Positions 1 to 11,700 of a DNA stretch of 64,000 bases are shown here, one piece after another; the first letter of the stretch is position 1, and each line of letters opens with the position of its first letter. The notes under the pieces were generated by a model. That model was not told where the DNA came from and did no database searches. It saw nothing but the letters and a program-made list of their open reading frames with translations. Made by a program: the position numbers and the translations under genes. Source of the DNA: Anaspis maculata (lineage: Eukaryota > Arthropoda > Insecta > Coleoptera > Scraptiidae); the NCBI GenBank assembly GCA_949128115.1, contig OX421967.1, positions 20,476,635 to 20,540,634 of the forward strand, given 5' to 3'.

Positions 1-88
1 CTTCAAAGACAAGCGTTTTGTCCCAGTTCTTTTCTGGCTGTCTGTCGTTGCTTGGCAATAGCCAAATTGAAGTTGCTATGATATCATA

Positions 89-201
89 GACCCTATTTTA
101 GCAACCGGGGAACAACTGATGTGATGTTGCCTAGGTGACAGCCAATCACCACCCTGGTTGCCTAGCTAGAATAGATAGCATATGTCTCGAAAATAGGACC
201 C
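89..201. mobile_element. Short TIR element in FAR-A intron 2 (family also at 7083 and 9129)
   Basis: About 113 bp bounded by imperfect inverted repeats reading gaccctatttt at the left and aaaataggacc at the right. A related copy lies in FAR-B intron 2, starting near 9129 and split by a foldback insertion at 9241-11602. A third partial copy lies at about 7083-7201. The FAR-A and FAR-B copies occupy the same place in intron 2, so the element predates the gene duplication. Confidence 0.6.
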
Positions 202-250
202 CTGGGTATCTGGTTTCGAGGGTGCTGATTTCCGCCAGTGCCTTACTCAC

Positions 251-599
251 CTAACCCAAGATGGGTGACGTCACCTTCAACCCCCACGATCTTGTCGAAT
301 TGTTTCGGGTCATTTTTTCTCAACCCTTCGAAAAGCTGCAAGCAAAAAGCTACCATGTACGATGAAACAAATCGAAAAATATGCATCATTTTGATACGTA
401 CCGGCGTGCCGAGCACCTCATCGATTCTTTCTTTTGACGTTTTTTCCTTTTTGCTCCGCACCAGCAAGTAGATCTTCGCCACGTCCGGACATGACCGCAG
501 CAATTTTTCAATCAAGACTTTCCCGACGAAACCCAAACCACCGGTGATGAAAATGGTTTTGTTTGCGTAAAACTCTGGTATGCGCGGTCTCTCGGCCAT
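251..599 (-). CDS. Fatty acyl-CoA reductase FAR-A, 5' part only (coding exons 1-2)
   Basis: This is the start of an NADPH-dependent fatty acyl-CoA reductase, which reduces acyl-CoA to fatty alcohol at ER or peroxisomal membranes. Exon 1 is 402-599 (66 codons from the ATG at 599-597, context gaaccATGg) and ends at a GTACGT donor. Exon 2 is 251-335, after a GCTTGCAG acceptor, and ends in phase 1 at GTGAGT. The protein begins MAERPRIPEFYANKTIFITG and carries the Rossmann motif TGGLGFVG at residues 19-26, followed by KVLIEKLLRSCPDV. Exon lengths (198 and 85 nt) and splice phases are identical to those of FAR-B, its inverted partner at 8732. Exon 3 onward would lie left of position 1, so whether this copy is complete cannot be seen. 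Family is certain; function as an intact gene is inference. Confidence 0.9.
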
Positions 600-967
600 G
601 GTTCACATTTGACTGATTGTGGAAACCCGTGGGAAAACTTGATAGAAGTTTATAAGTTCATTACAGTCATTAGGTAAGTACCTCTGCAGCATAATAATGA
701 GCAATGACCTGAATACTGCTCGAATTTGCATGAAAAGAAACGATTTTCATCGATCGTCAAGCCATCATCAGCATGGATTTGGAAAGAAAACTGAATTGTG
801 ATTAGTAATAATCGGTGATGTATTCTTATTGAATTCGAAAATTGAGGTCGAGATTCGAGGTCCAAGCAAAAACACAAAAACGAAAATAAAGTCAGGGCCT
901 CGGCCTATTCCAGAAGTTCTCAGCGTGTCTTCAGTTCGGTATTGTTTCCCGATCGTTCGCGTAAGCT

Positions 968-2347
968 GGAGATTCCAATGATCAAGTACAACACATCTGC
1001 ACAATTGGCGGATGCGCGGACATTCCGGAGCACGCCGGTATACACGCGAATGTGATGGACGTTTCGAGAGCCATCGCGAATTTACTGGCGGCGGTCAATG
1101 TGGAATATGCTAGAAAACCGGTGGAATTTCCTAAAAGTGACACTCGGAGTATATGTATGTGGTATGTGTATACAACAGGGTGGCCCAACGAAAACAGAAC
1201 AGGGGGGTTTTCGGGCATTTCACCTTATTTTTTTGAAAAAAGCTCGGACAGGTCGATTTTAATACCAAGGGGGACATCTGGAACATACATTGGCGAATTT
1301 CTATCTTAAGCCCCTTCAACCCCCACCCATCCCAACTTTGAAGTTTCAAATGACACTACCCACCTTGCGATACATCAAATCAAAGAGAATAAAATTCTCT
1401 TTCGGAATAAATTATTTCCCGAGTTATTTCCATAACTTCCAACCCCACCCCTCTTCTTCCTAAAATTGTCTGAGTTTCCAATGTAATATTCTTGACCTCT
1501 TAATTCTCTTCAGTACAGTCAACGTCATCCTGCACAGCATCGAGGGAGAAAATTTTCTGTGTAAAATGTGCCACCCAAATTCACCCCTTCATTCCCCCAT
1601 CCCAACTTCAAAATCTAAAATGAGTAAAATGACACTTCCTACTTTGTGATACATCAAATTGAAGGGAATTTAATTCTCTTCCTGAATGAATTTTTTTCAG
1701 AATTTTCAAAAAGCCATTCCCCCCCTAAAATACTCAGAATGTTCAATTTGATGAAGGAGGGGTTGAAAATTTGAAAAAATTTGTTTTCAGGAAGAGAAAT
1801 CAATTCCCTTTAATTCGATGTATCACAAAGTAGGTGGTGTCTGTTAAATTTGGAAGTTAAGGTGAGGGAGAGGAAAGGGGTGAATTTGGGTAGCACTTTT
1901 CTCCATCGAAAATTTTCTCCTCAGATGCTATCTAGGATAACGCTGATTAAGCTGAAGAGAATTGAAGGATCGAGACGAGGATCGAGAATAGAAAATGGGA
2001 CAGTCAGAGAAATTTAGGAAGATGGAGGGTGGGGTTAAAAATTTTGAAAATATTTTTTTCAGAAAGGTAATTTGACTCTCTTTGATTTGATGTATCGCAA
2101 AGTAGATAGTGTCGTTCAAAATTCTAAAGTTGAGTTGTGTAGGGGTGAGGGGGCTGAAGATAGAAATTTGCTAATGTATGTTTCAGATGTCCCCCTCGAT
2201 ATAAAAATCGACCTGTCTAAACTTTTTTCAAAAAAATGAGGTGAAATGTCCGGAAACCCCTCTGTTCTGTTTTAGTTGGGCACCCTGTATAGGAACCCGT
2301 ACACTGAAATCGCGGAGCATCTGCTTCGAGTGATGAGACCCAAATAG
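968..2347 (+). CDS. Unrecognised coding segment, split by a foldback transposon
   Basis: I do not recognise this protein. An open frame from about 968 to 1161 encodes a stretch containing HICTIGGCADIPEHAGIHA, then NVMDVSRAIANLLAAV, then EYARKPVEFPKSDTR; its composition looks coding. After the foldback at 1176-2287 the text resumes with NPYTEIAEHLLRVMRPK and a stop at 2345-2347, apparently the C-terminus of the same protein. A possible splice uses the donor GTATGT at 1162 and the acceptor TATAG at 2288-2291. In that case the transposon's right end, CCCTGTATAG, supplies the acceptor. The upstream boundary is unclear: an in-frame TAA stands just before 968, so either an acceptor lies there or the segment is a fragment. 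A disrupted pseudogene is equally possible. Confidence 0.35.
1176..2287. mobile_element. Foldback element, CAGGGTG-type ends
   Basis: About 1.1 kb of inverted repeats. The left end reads CAGGGTGGCCCAACGAAAAC and the right end is its inverse, followed by TATAG. The arms (about 1176-1420 and 2040-2287) match over most of their length. An inner inverted pair (about 1555-1900) has almost the same centre. There is no open frame resembling a transposase. It lies between the two halves of the unknown coding segment. Confidence 0.75.
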
Positions 2348-2421
2348 ATCGAAACACCCATTTGTTGGATTTCGATGATGGTGCTCGGTCGGTCTGGCGT
2401 GTGGAATTTCTCATCCATTAT

Positions 2422-2832
2422 AGAGGGTGTTTCAATGAAAACGAGTAACCGTATGAAACTTTGCCAGCTGAAATTTAGAAAAATTTACCGAAACCCATCG
2501 ATTTTTATTTCGAGGGGGACATCTTTTGACGTGAAATTCAATAGTGAATTATCCTCCCAAGCGTGGTAGATAATGGGAATAGGGGTCGAGTGATAGGTAC
2601 CTCATTTTAAAGATCTTTCGATTCTCTTCACAACCATCAGAAAAAATAGAAAAAAAATAATTGATCTAAAACTGAGGGCGGTAGCTACCATGCTCGAGGG
2701 ATAGATTTTTCAAGATTGAATTTCACGCCAAAAGATCTTCCCCTTGAAACGAAAATCGACGGGTCTCGGGAAATTTTCCAAACTTCACCTGGCAAAGATT
2801 CATTCAGGGTGGCTCGTTTTTATTAACACTAC
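2422..2832. mobile_element. Small foldback element, about 410 bp
   Basis: The left arm, around gagggggacatcttttgacg (2508-2530), is the inverse of the right arm around 2725-2755, and homology extends out to both ends. Termini are diverged (agagggtgtttcaatg at left) and no clear target duplication is visible. Nothing coding. Confidence 0.6.
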
Positions 2833-3357
2833 AACTCCCACGTGTACCATTTCTGGTACACACTGAACCTTACCCTGGAACCCGTGTGCCCACATTTGGT
2901 CACAATTTTGGGATGTTCAGAGGACTTGACGGGTGAAAACAAAATGCCAAGCATGCGACAAAAAGTAAATGTGCATGAACTGCTTCTTCAAAATAAAAAA
3001 AAGTGTGTCCCGAAAATTGTATACACGTATGTCGTATGTTTTTTCAATCAAAAAATTGACTTTTTTTTATCTAAAACTGTGCGTAGGTACCAATTATTCT
3101 GATCACGGCCCTTTTACCCTTTTTAATTATTTTTTTCCGAAAAAAGTTGGGATTTTCTTTTGTACTTTTCTGATAATAAACTAACTGAAAACCAAAAAAA
3201 AAACTCGTGGGTTGGGGGGATTTTTTTTAAATACCCCCATGGGAGTCAAAATGTTAAAGCACCCTGTTTACCTAATTATCTATGTCCATTCTCCCAGTTG
3301 TCCGGTAACCTGGGTTCTTTGTTATGTAAAAATAGCGTCGCGAACATGAGTTCTCTT

Positions 3358-4015
3358 CTCTGGCGGCTCCACGGGGAGTACGGTGGTACGGCCGTACCCC
3401 CTGTCGAAAATCAGGGGCGCCAAACGGCAAGCTCATAGTTTTGAAAAAAACCATAAGTAGTACCCACGACAGTACCAGTGGGTTTCTCTTCGTAAAAAAA
3501 TATATTTTATTAACATGATGAAGCTCGCCAACGAAATCGATAATGCGACCTGTAAGATTCGCGGTGGTCGTCGCGCGATCAAATATTTGAATACAAAAAT
3601 GTCTATCCGCTAATCGGACACGCTTGTCATCTTAAGGACGGATTCATATTGGTGAAATAAGCGTTGCGAAATCAATCCGTGTGGGTTTATTCCTTGACGG
3701 ATTCTTACCATTTTGGTCTCTTTCGAAAGCTACAAGGATGTACTTTGGTTTGAGCCTATTGGCATTTCCGAAATAAAAAAATAAATAAATTTTGACATGT
3801 GAAAAAATAATTTTGGGATTTTGGAAATGCCAATGGGCTCAAACTAAAGTGCATCCTTGTAGCTTTCGAAGGAGACCAAAACTATAAGAATCCGTCAAGG
3901 AATAAACCCACACGGATTGATTTCGCAACGCTTATTTTACCAATTCAACACCGTCCTTATGGGCGCCTGACTGATAAGTCGTACCCCCTATTCGAAAATG
4001 ATGTAGCCGCCAGTG
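3358..4015. mobile_element. hAT-type MITE with 8-bp target duplication
   Basis: The 658-bp element is flanked by the perfect direct repeat GTTCTCTT at 3350-3357 and 4016-4023. Its terminal inverted repeats are imperfect (CTCTGGCGGCTCCAC and, inverted, CACTGGCGGCTACAT). An 8-bp duplication with C-A-x-TGGCGG-like ends is typical of hAT non-autonomous elements. Subterminal inverted blocks also match (gtaccccctgtcgaaaat and gtaccccctattcgaaaat). It contains a second palindrome at 3634-3962. Confidence 0.75.
3634..3962. repeat. Near-perfect palindrome inside the hAT-type MITE
   Basis: The arms of about 150 bp (3634-3775 and 3820-3962) are inverted copies with few mismatches, around an AT-rich loop. 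Matching words include gtttattccttgacggatt in the left arm and its inverse in the right. The palindrome sits off-centre in the host element, so it is probably a separate nested insertion. Confidence 0.7.
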
Positions 4016-4133
4016 GTTCTCTTGCCTCCGACTTAGCTGTGTGTCTTAAGTACGTAGTGTTCGGGGATTGCCAAGGGCTATTGTAAGACATTTTTCGTTC
4101 CGGGACGGCCGAGGTCTATTGCAAGGGTTTATA

Positions 4134-5175
4134 CAGGGTGGTCCGACTTTTATGTCATTAAATTCAAGGATCGATAGAGAATGAAAAGTGAAGGGGACTT
4201 TCTCCAGAAAACATATCTGAGAAATGCCTAATAACAGAGATACAGCCCTCCAAAGTTGGAAATAAATAATCGTTTTTTCCGCATAACTTTTGAACCGTTC
4301 AACCGATTTGATTCAAAATAGAACCAAAGGTTTACTGAAATTATCCCCTGTCGAACAATAATAACATGTTCCATAAAAAAGTTTCAGGGGCGTAGACATT
4401 AGGGGGTGTCCCTACTTTTACCCCCCTATTTTTCACACCCATAGTTATTTTTGGAAACTGTTCATAATTTTGAGTTCTACGTTCAATTTAGAAGAAAAAG
4501 TCACCCTTGCAGAATTTTGATTGGGGGCTTCGTTTAGGAGATATTAGAGTTTGAAACTTTGGAAAACATCCAGAAATCGCCAATTTCCAGAGCCAAAATT
4601 GTTTTTTCCTGAAAATTTCTGGTGTTTTGAAAAAAATGGTGGTTCATCAACTTGGAAATTCTAGAAAACCTATTTCAGCTGAGAAATCATGAGTTTCTAT
4701 GATTTTAATTTCTAGACCTTTGAAAGTTGTGCTTTTGAGATGTTTTCCAAACCTTCAAACCTGAATATCTCCCAAACAAAACCTCTAATCAAAATTTTGC
4801 AATGGTGATTTTTTTCCTCAAAATTGAACGTAGAATCCAAAGTTATGAACAGTTTTCAGAAATAACTAGGGGGGTGAAAAATAGGGGGGAAAAGTAAGAA
4901 CACCCCCTAATGTCTACGCCCCTGAAACTTTTTTATGAAACATGTTATGATTTCTCGACAGGGGATAATTTCAGTAAACTTTTGGTTCTATTTTGAATCA
5001 AATCGGTTGAACGGTTCAAAAGTTATGCGGAGAAAATGATTATTTATTTCCAACTTTGAAAGGGCTGTATCTCTGTTATTAGGCATTTCTCAAATATGTT
5101 TTCTAGGGAAAGTCCACTTCATTTTTCATTTTCTATCGATCCTTGAATTTAATGACATAAAAGTCGGACCACCCT
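4134..5175. mobile_element. Foldback element with CAGGGTGG ends and TA target duplication
   Basis: A 1,042-bp element flanked by TA (4132-4133 and 5176-5177). Its ends read CAGGGTGGTCCGACTTTTAT and the inverse. The arms are near-identical over about 480 bp each, up to a short central loop near 4650. TA duplication and the end sequence suggest mobilisation by a Tc1/mariner-type transposase (inference). There is no transposase gene inside. Confidence 0.8.
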
Positions 5176-5182
5176 GTATAGC

Positions 5183-5368
5183 GTGCTTTCCACCTAGACG
5201 GTACAAATACCACCAGACGGCACATGTTCCATAGTACGGCACAAAATTTCAGGTGATCCAATGAACGGCACAGAATCGGGTAAGAACACGTAGATGGAAA
5301 GCACCGTTTGGCACCCGCACATGCGTAAATGGCAGGTATACCAAACTTGGGGCTAGGTGGAAAGCACC
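5183..5368. mobile_element. MITE with GTGCTTTCCACCTAG inverted ends
   Basis: The ends GTGCTTTCCACCTAG and its inverse (5353-5367) bound about 186 bp containing several 'acggcac' words. A similar design (GGGTGCTTTCCATTTA ends, internal tgtgtcg words) occurs at about 29828-29990, suggesting a shared family. Nothing coding. Confidence 0.55.
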
Positions 5369-6497
5369 CATTGTACCGTTGAGTGAACGAATATGGCGTC
5401 ACCCACATCCTGAGGTGGCTAATTCATGAATTTCAGTAAAGTCAAAACTTTCTCTCGGTAAAATGTCCTAAGTTTTGTAGAGAAGGTCGAACTTGAAATT
5501 TTTTGGAATTTTTAATGCGTTTTGTAGGTGCAAAAAAATTGATCAAGTGGCAATTTTACCTGTGAAAACTGTTGCTTTTCCAGCCTAACAGAAACCAGTG
5601 CTTGCCGTTCTGCTACCTTGCATTTTTTTTCACCATGAATAATCGCATTCACACAATATTCATATCAGATGAATAATAGAATTATAAACACATCAAATTG
5701 GAATTTGATCTAAATTGCCGCAAACTTCGACGCGCAAACGAACGACTACTGTCAAAATGTTATTTCTTGTGATAAATCTGACACATCGCGATTACGGCGA
5801 TGTCGGAGCAACCTATTGGAGCTAAATTGGAAGACAGTGACTCTCAAGTCCTCAAGACTGCTTCTACTTGCGATGAGGTTCTTAATTGAACTCAAATAAA
5901 CCTGATGGCAACTTTCGAGGTAAAAAACATATTATTGCTGATAGAATGTTTTTTCTATGAACGAACATTAGGATATTGATAAGTATTGATGGTGACTAGT
6001 TAACTGCAATATTTTTCGATACAACTTGTACGTTTTCACAAATTCACCTTTGTTAAATACCTACCTAATCAATATCTTCAATATCATGGAAACCATTATA
6101 TGTGAAAACAGATTTTGAGTCTAAATTCGTTTTTATATACAAGGTGAGTTAGTTTCAAGCCTAGCTCTACGGTTCAAAAGATGTCTTTTTGTTTTCAATT
6201 TTAAAGAAATACCTATAGCTTTTTTATCGTCATGGATTTTCAAGGAAAACTTACGAAAAAGTGCTACTCTTTTCTTATTCAAGTTTTGGTACTTGAACCT
6301 GGCTCACTCTGGACATTAAGTCCTATGGTGAATTCAAACGCGTACACTTGAACATAAACAACATAGTGAAATCTCTTGTAATCAAACTAAATACCTACAA
6401 ATAAACATTTAAAGGTACTTTATATTATGATCACTGAGTTATTTTCCATATAAACAAATAAAAAGTAAAATAATCCGGTAAAACCCGATTACAGACG
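5369..6497. other. AT-rich sequence with no assignable feature
   Basis: I see no convincing coding frame, RNA gene or bounded repeat here. Open frames are short and have no recognisable protein. Confidence 0.5.
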
Positions 6498-6802
6498 AAG
6501 ATCTTCCGGGTCCTTAGGTATTTGACATGAAAAAATGTTTCAAGTTTCTGCGGCGGACTCTTGAAGAACAGGCTTCACGACAGGTCCGAGTGATTTTTCC
6601 ATGAAACATCTAATCTGGGGCCCAAGTTATTAATTGGGTTGTGAAAATTGCTTCAACATTCACAGCTCAATATTTTTGGAAAAAATCACTCGGGCCTAGG
6701 AAATATCGTAGAAGGTCCACCCCCAAAAAAGTAAAAATTTTCATGTTGAATAAGAGCCCTAGGATGGTGCGATTGGTCCGCGTGAAATACGAGGATCTTC
6801 GG
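6498..6802. repeat. Diverged inverted repeat
   Basis: Left words gaagatcttccggg and gagtgatttttcc recur inverted as gaggatcttcggg and ggaaaaaatcactcggg on the right. The arms are imperfect, which suggests an old foldback element. Ends are not resolved. Confidence 0.45.
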
Positions 6803-7364
6803 GCTGTCATCGGTGTAAGAAAATCGCTTTGCTTTTGTACTCATGTGTTTTTGTTTATGAACATGTGTCAAAAAATCATGTTTCAATCTCGCTAATGATT
6901 TATGTTCAGACGGCAGCCTCCGATTTTATGGCTATCCTCGAGGCTATCCTCTATCCCGCATGAGGCATACACGAATCATTTCTCTGCACGCCCGATCGAC
7001 AAATTTGAATGCCGTTAGATGACTCTCAACACGCCTAAGTAGGGAAACTTGCTTCTCACAATCATCGTCCCTATATCCCTGGGGCCCTATTTTCGGGACA
7101 CAGGTGATTCGGTCACATGTGAAGTTGCTAGGCAACCAAGGCTGTAAATGAGTGTCACCTAGGCAACATCGCATGAGGAGCTATTCCCCGGTTCCGAAAA
7201 TGCCTGCTGTATTGCTGTATACTGCAAAGCTGTATATATCAGGAAGAGAATCGGCCCAAGAATGGACCCTTGAGGCACCCCGCTTGTTATTGGCCTTTTA
7301 TTACTTATTTTATTTATTTATATATTTATTTATAATAAATATATAAATATTATATTATAATATA

Positions 7365-8285
7365 CCGTCCGTTTTTTTTTCTAGGCCCCAGCTTATAGCG
7401 CCTTTATCATGGGTTTTACACCCAACATATTATATATTTTTGAAATCAGAAAAACAAAATCTTTCGATTGATGATATGTCAAATTATTTTTGACAGATGT
7501 CATTTTTTGACAATTGACGGAATAGTGATTGTGACATACCATTTTAAAGCCCATAAAATTATCAGGAGAACTGTGTTTTTATTTCTAGAATAGGATGTCT
7601 TTTACAGCTTCTGGGGGTCTTTGAATAGGAAAAATTGTTAAAATTCAGAAATACCTACTCAATAATTAAAAGGTATTTTTGAAATCAACTGATAATAATA
7701 TTTTGATTTTGAATCGTCCAAATTAGCGGAAGACTCTATAAACACTTTATCTTTCAGATAAGCTCATAAAAAAAATCGAGGGGGTCATACCTATCTGGCC
7801 ACCTCGGATACTATCGCGTTGGGCTGGCAGTTCCAATTCACCGGTCGTTGAATCTCTCATTCAAGGAACAAGGAGGCGGTCATTTTGAGTAACTTTTTCA
7901 AGACATTTTTCGTTTCATTGTGATTATTTATTGATTATTATCATTAGTTATTATTTAAAATACCTGTTTTGCCTATACTTACGTACCTACTTATTGAGTA
8001 TTTCTGAATTTCAACAATTTTTCCTATTTAAGACATCTAGAAGCTGCGAAAGACATCCTATTCCAAAAATAAAGACACAATTTTCCTCAGAATATAATGG
8101 GCTTTAAAATGATGTATCACAAGTACTATTCTGTCAATTGTCAAAAAATGACATCTGTCAAAAATAATTTGACATACCATCAATCGAAAGATTTTGTTCT
8201 TCTGATTCCAAAAATATATAATATGTTGGGTGTGGAACCCATAATAAAGGCGCTACGCGCTGGGGCCTAGAAAAAAAACGGACGG
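7365..8285. mobile_element. Foldback element with CCGTCCG ends in a TA-rich tract
   Basis: A 921-bp palindromic element begins CCGTCCGTTTTTTT and ends with the inverse, flanked by TA on both sides within low-complexity AT repeats (about 7290-7364 and 8286-8370). The arms match almost throughout, for example the inverted block around cccaacatattatatat. No coding content. Confidence 0.75.
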
Positions 8286-8731
8286 TATATTATATATTAT
8301 ATAAATATTATTATATTTATTTATTTTATTCATTTATATATTAATATATTTATTTATTTTTTATTCTCAATTAGTTTGATCAAAATTATACAGGCAAAGC
8401 TGTCTGATAAGTTCCTCACGGGATACACAGTCAAATGCCTTCTGCAAGTCACAATAATACATAACTTTATTTTCGTTTTTGTGTTTTTGCTCTGTCCTCG
8501 ACCCTTGGCCTCGATTTTTCCATTCAATAAGAAACCATCACCGATTATTACGAATCAAAATTCAATTTTTTCCAAATCTATGCGATGATGTCTTGATAAT
8601 GCAAATTCGAACAGTATTTAGGTCAGTATTATGCTTAACAGGTTGTCTGTACAGACCTACTGACGCACATTTATTTTCCCGAAACTATTTTTTGTATCCC
8701 GCGGGTTTCCTGAATCAGTCAAGTTGCAGCC

Positions 8732-11700
8732 ATGGCCGTGAGACCGCGCGTACCAGAGTTTTACGCCAACAAAACCATTTTCATCACCGGTGGTTTGGGT
8801 TTCGTCGGGAAAGTCTTGATTGAAAAATTGCTGCGGTCATGTCCGGACGTGGCGAAGCTCTACTTGCTGGTGCGGAGCAAAAAGGGAAAAACGTCGAAAG
8901 AGAGGATCGATGATGTGCTCGGCACGCCGGTACGTATCAAAATGATATTTTTTTCGATTTGTTTCATCGTACATCGTAGCTTTTTGCTTGCAGCTTTTCG
9001 AAGGGCTGAGAAAAAATGACCCGAAACAATTCGACAAGATCGTGGGGGTTGAAGGTGACGTCACCCATCTTGGGTTAGGTGAGTAAGGTACTGGCGGAAA
9101 TCAGCACCCTCGAAACCGGATACCCAGGGACCCTATTTTCGAGACACATGTTATCTATTCTAGCTCTAGGCACCAAGGGTCGTGATTGGCTGTCACCTAG
9201 GCAACATCACAGAAGGAGTTGTTCCCCGGTTCCGAAAATATAGTGGGGTCGGTACAGTATTATACGCTGCATTTTTGAGTAATGCAATGTCTTTTGGCAC
9301 ACATGTTCTTAGCACCTGTTTGAACAATTTTGTCCATCGCCGCAAGCGAAATTTTAGTTCAGATCCTGTATACGGGGTGAACAAGAAAAACAATTTAAAA
9401 AAATTGTATCTTTTGAACGGACAAAGGTAGAGTATTGCAGGGCATGTCATATGATGCGGAATTTGATGGTTGTTGAGGTACACCAAACCATTTTGATACA
9501 TTATTAACCGTTTTCGAGATATTTAAAAAACTGAGATCTGTCAAAAAAAACATTATCTTCATTGTAACGCTTATTTTTGAAGATATCGGAATGAAATTTG
9601 GTATTTGCTTTATAAAAGACGTCATAAATGAATAACAGCTGCAGTTATTTTCTATGCCTACTATTTTCCTAAATAAGACAGTCAACTTTTTTGGGGGGGA
9701 GCCGCCATCTTGTTTTGTGAATATCAAGCTGATGACCGAAAAAATGACTGATAGTCATTAGGCTAGTATCATGCCATTACTCTATATTGTGAAAGATCAC
9801 CTTAGATGGACCATCATACCATTTTTGCTGAAAGAGACATGATGCACTGATTTTATCGGGTTCCTCAGAACTAGAGGACCTACTTCCAGCCATCGAGTCA
9901 TTGCAAGTAATTGAACACCGCAATTATGACCCCTGATCATTTCTCAGGTTGCTCACCAAGATTCATAGCCATAAGTGCAGCGGTTCGGTTTTAGCAGCTG
10001 TTTGAATTAAGAAGTGTTGCCTTTTCGTGAAAAAAACAGAAAATTACGAGGTCTCTGGGTCAATTCTTAGGTCATTGGAAATAGATCCTCCACGGAATGT
10101 TGATAAATTTATGCTGAATTATTAGAAAAAAGTGCATTCTATAGCATAGGTTTGAAGAAACGGCTGAAAATTGTTCAAAACGGTTTCTTTTGTCTTGTTA
10201 AGCGTTAAATTATGGATCTTTTTGGCGATTTTCATGCCTCCAGCCTATTTAGATGATGGGATAAAATTCTTCAATTTCTTATCACCCTGTGATGTCATCT
10301 GCATAGATCGCCATCATGCCAACATTTCCCAAAGCTGAAGGAGGAATTTGAATAGAATATATTCCAAAATACATTGCGGCATCAAAATTTATAAGGTTCT
10401 CTTTATTATTAGTGTTGCCCTACCGCATAATTTGTTCGCTTCCTACCTACTACAAAATAGTCTGTCATGTTCGTCCTACATCACATGAGTACATCCTGTG
10501 CCAGTTTTTTCAAACCTATACTGAAGAATGCACTTTTTTCTAATAATTCAGCATATATTTATCAAAATTCCATGGAGGATCTTTTTCCAGTGACCTAAGA
10601 AATGACCCAGAGACCTCGTCATTTTCTGTTTTTTCATGAAAAATCGACACTATTTTATTTAAATAGCTGCAAAAACCGAACCGCTGAACTTATGGCTATG
10701 AATCTTGGTAGACAACCTGAAGAATGATCAAGGGTCATTAGCGCGGTGTTCAATTACTTGCAATGGCTCGATGGCTAGCAGTAGATCCTCTAGTTCTGAG
10801 GAATCCGATAAAATCCGTGCACTATCTTTCTTTCAGCAAAAATGGTATGATGGTCCATCCAAGGTGATCTTTCACATGATAGAGTAACGGCATGATCCTA
10901 GCCTAATGACTATCAGTCATTTTTTCGGTCATCAGATTGATATTCACAAAACAAGATGGCAGCTCCCCTCCAAAAAAGTTGACTGTCTTATTTAGAAAAC
11001 TAGTAGGCCTAGAAAATAACTGCAGCTGTTATTCATTTATGACGTCTTTTATAAGGCAAATACCAAATTTCATTCCGATATCTTCAAAAATAAGTGATAT
11101 AATGAAGATAATGTTTTTTTTTGACATCTCAGTTTTTTCAGAATATCTCGAAATCGGTAATTAATGTTTCAAAATGGTTTGGTGTACCTCAACAACCATC
11201 AAATTGCGCATCATATGACATGCCCTGCAATACTCTACCTTTGTTTGTTCAAAAGATGCAATTTTTTTAAATTATAATAATAAATAATAATAATAAATCT
11301 CTTTTTTAACGAGGCGACATTAAGCTTGGCTAATGCTTCGCTTGTCCACCATGTTACCTCGGGGCTTATAGTAACCCGGAAGGCGTTGCCCAAGACCTTA
11401 CCGGGGGGAGTATCTGCACAGAGACCAGAGACCAGAGAATTGTTTTTATTCTTCACCCTGTATACAGGATCTGTACTAAAATTTTGCTTGCGGCGATGGA
11501 CAGAATTGTTCAGACAGGTTCTAAGGACATGTGTGCCAAAGGGCATTGCATTACTCAAAAATGCAGTAAACAGGACTTTTTCCGAACGTGCCGACTCCAC
11601 TAATAGGGTCCCTGAAACTGATTTCATAGCAACTTCAATTTGGCTATTAGCCAAGCAACGACTGACAGCCAGAAAAGAACTGGGACAAAACGCTTGTCTT

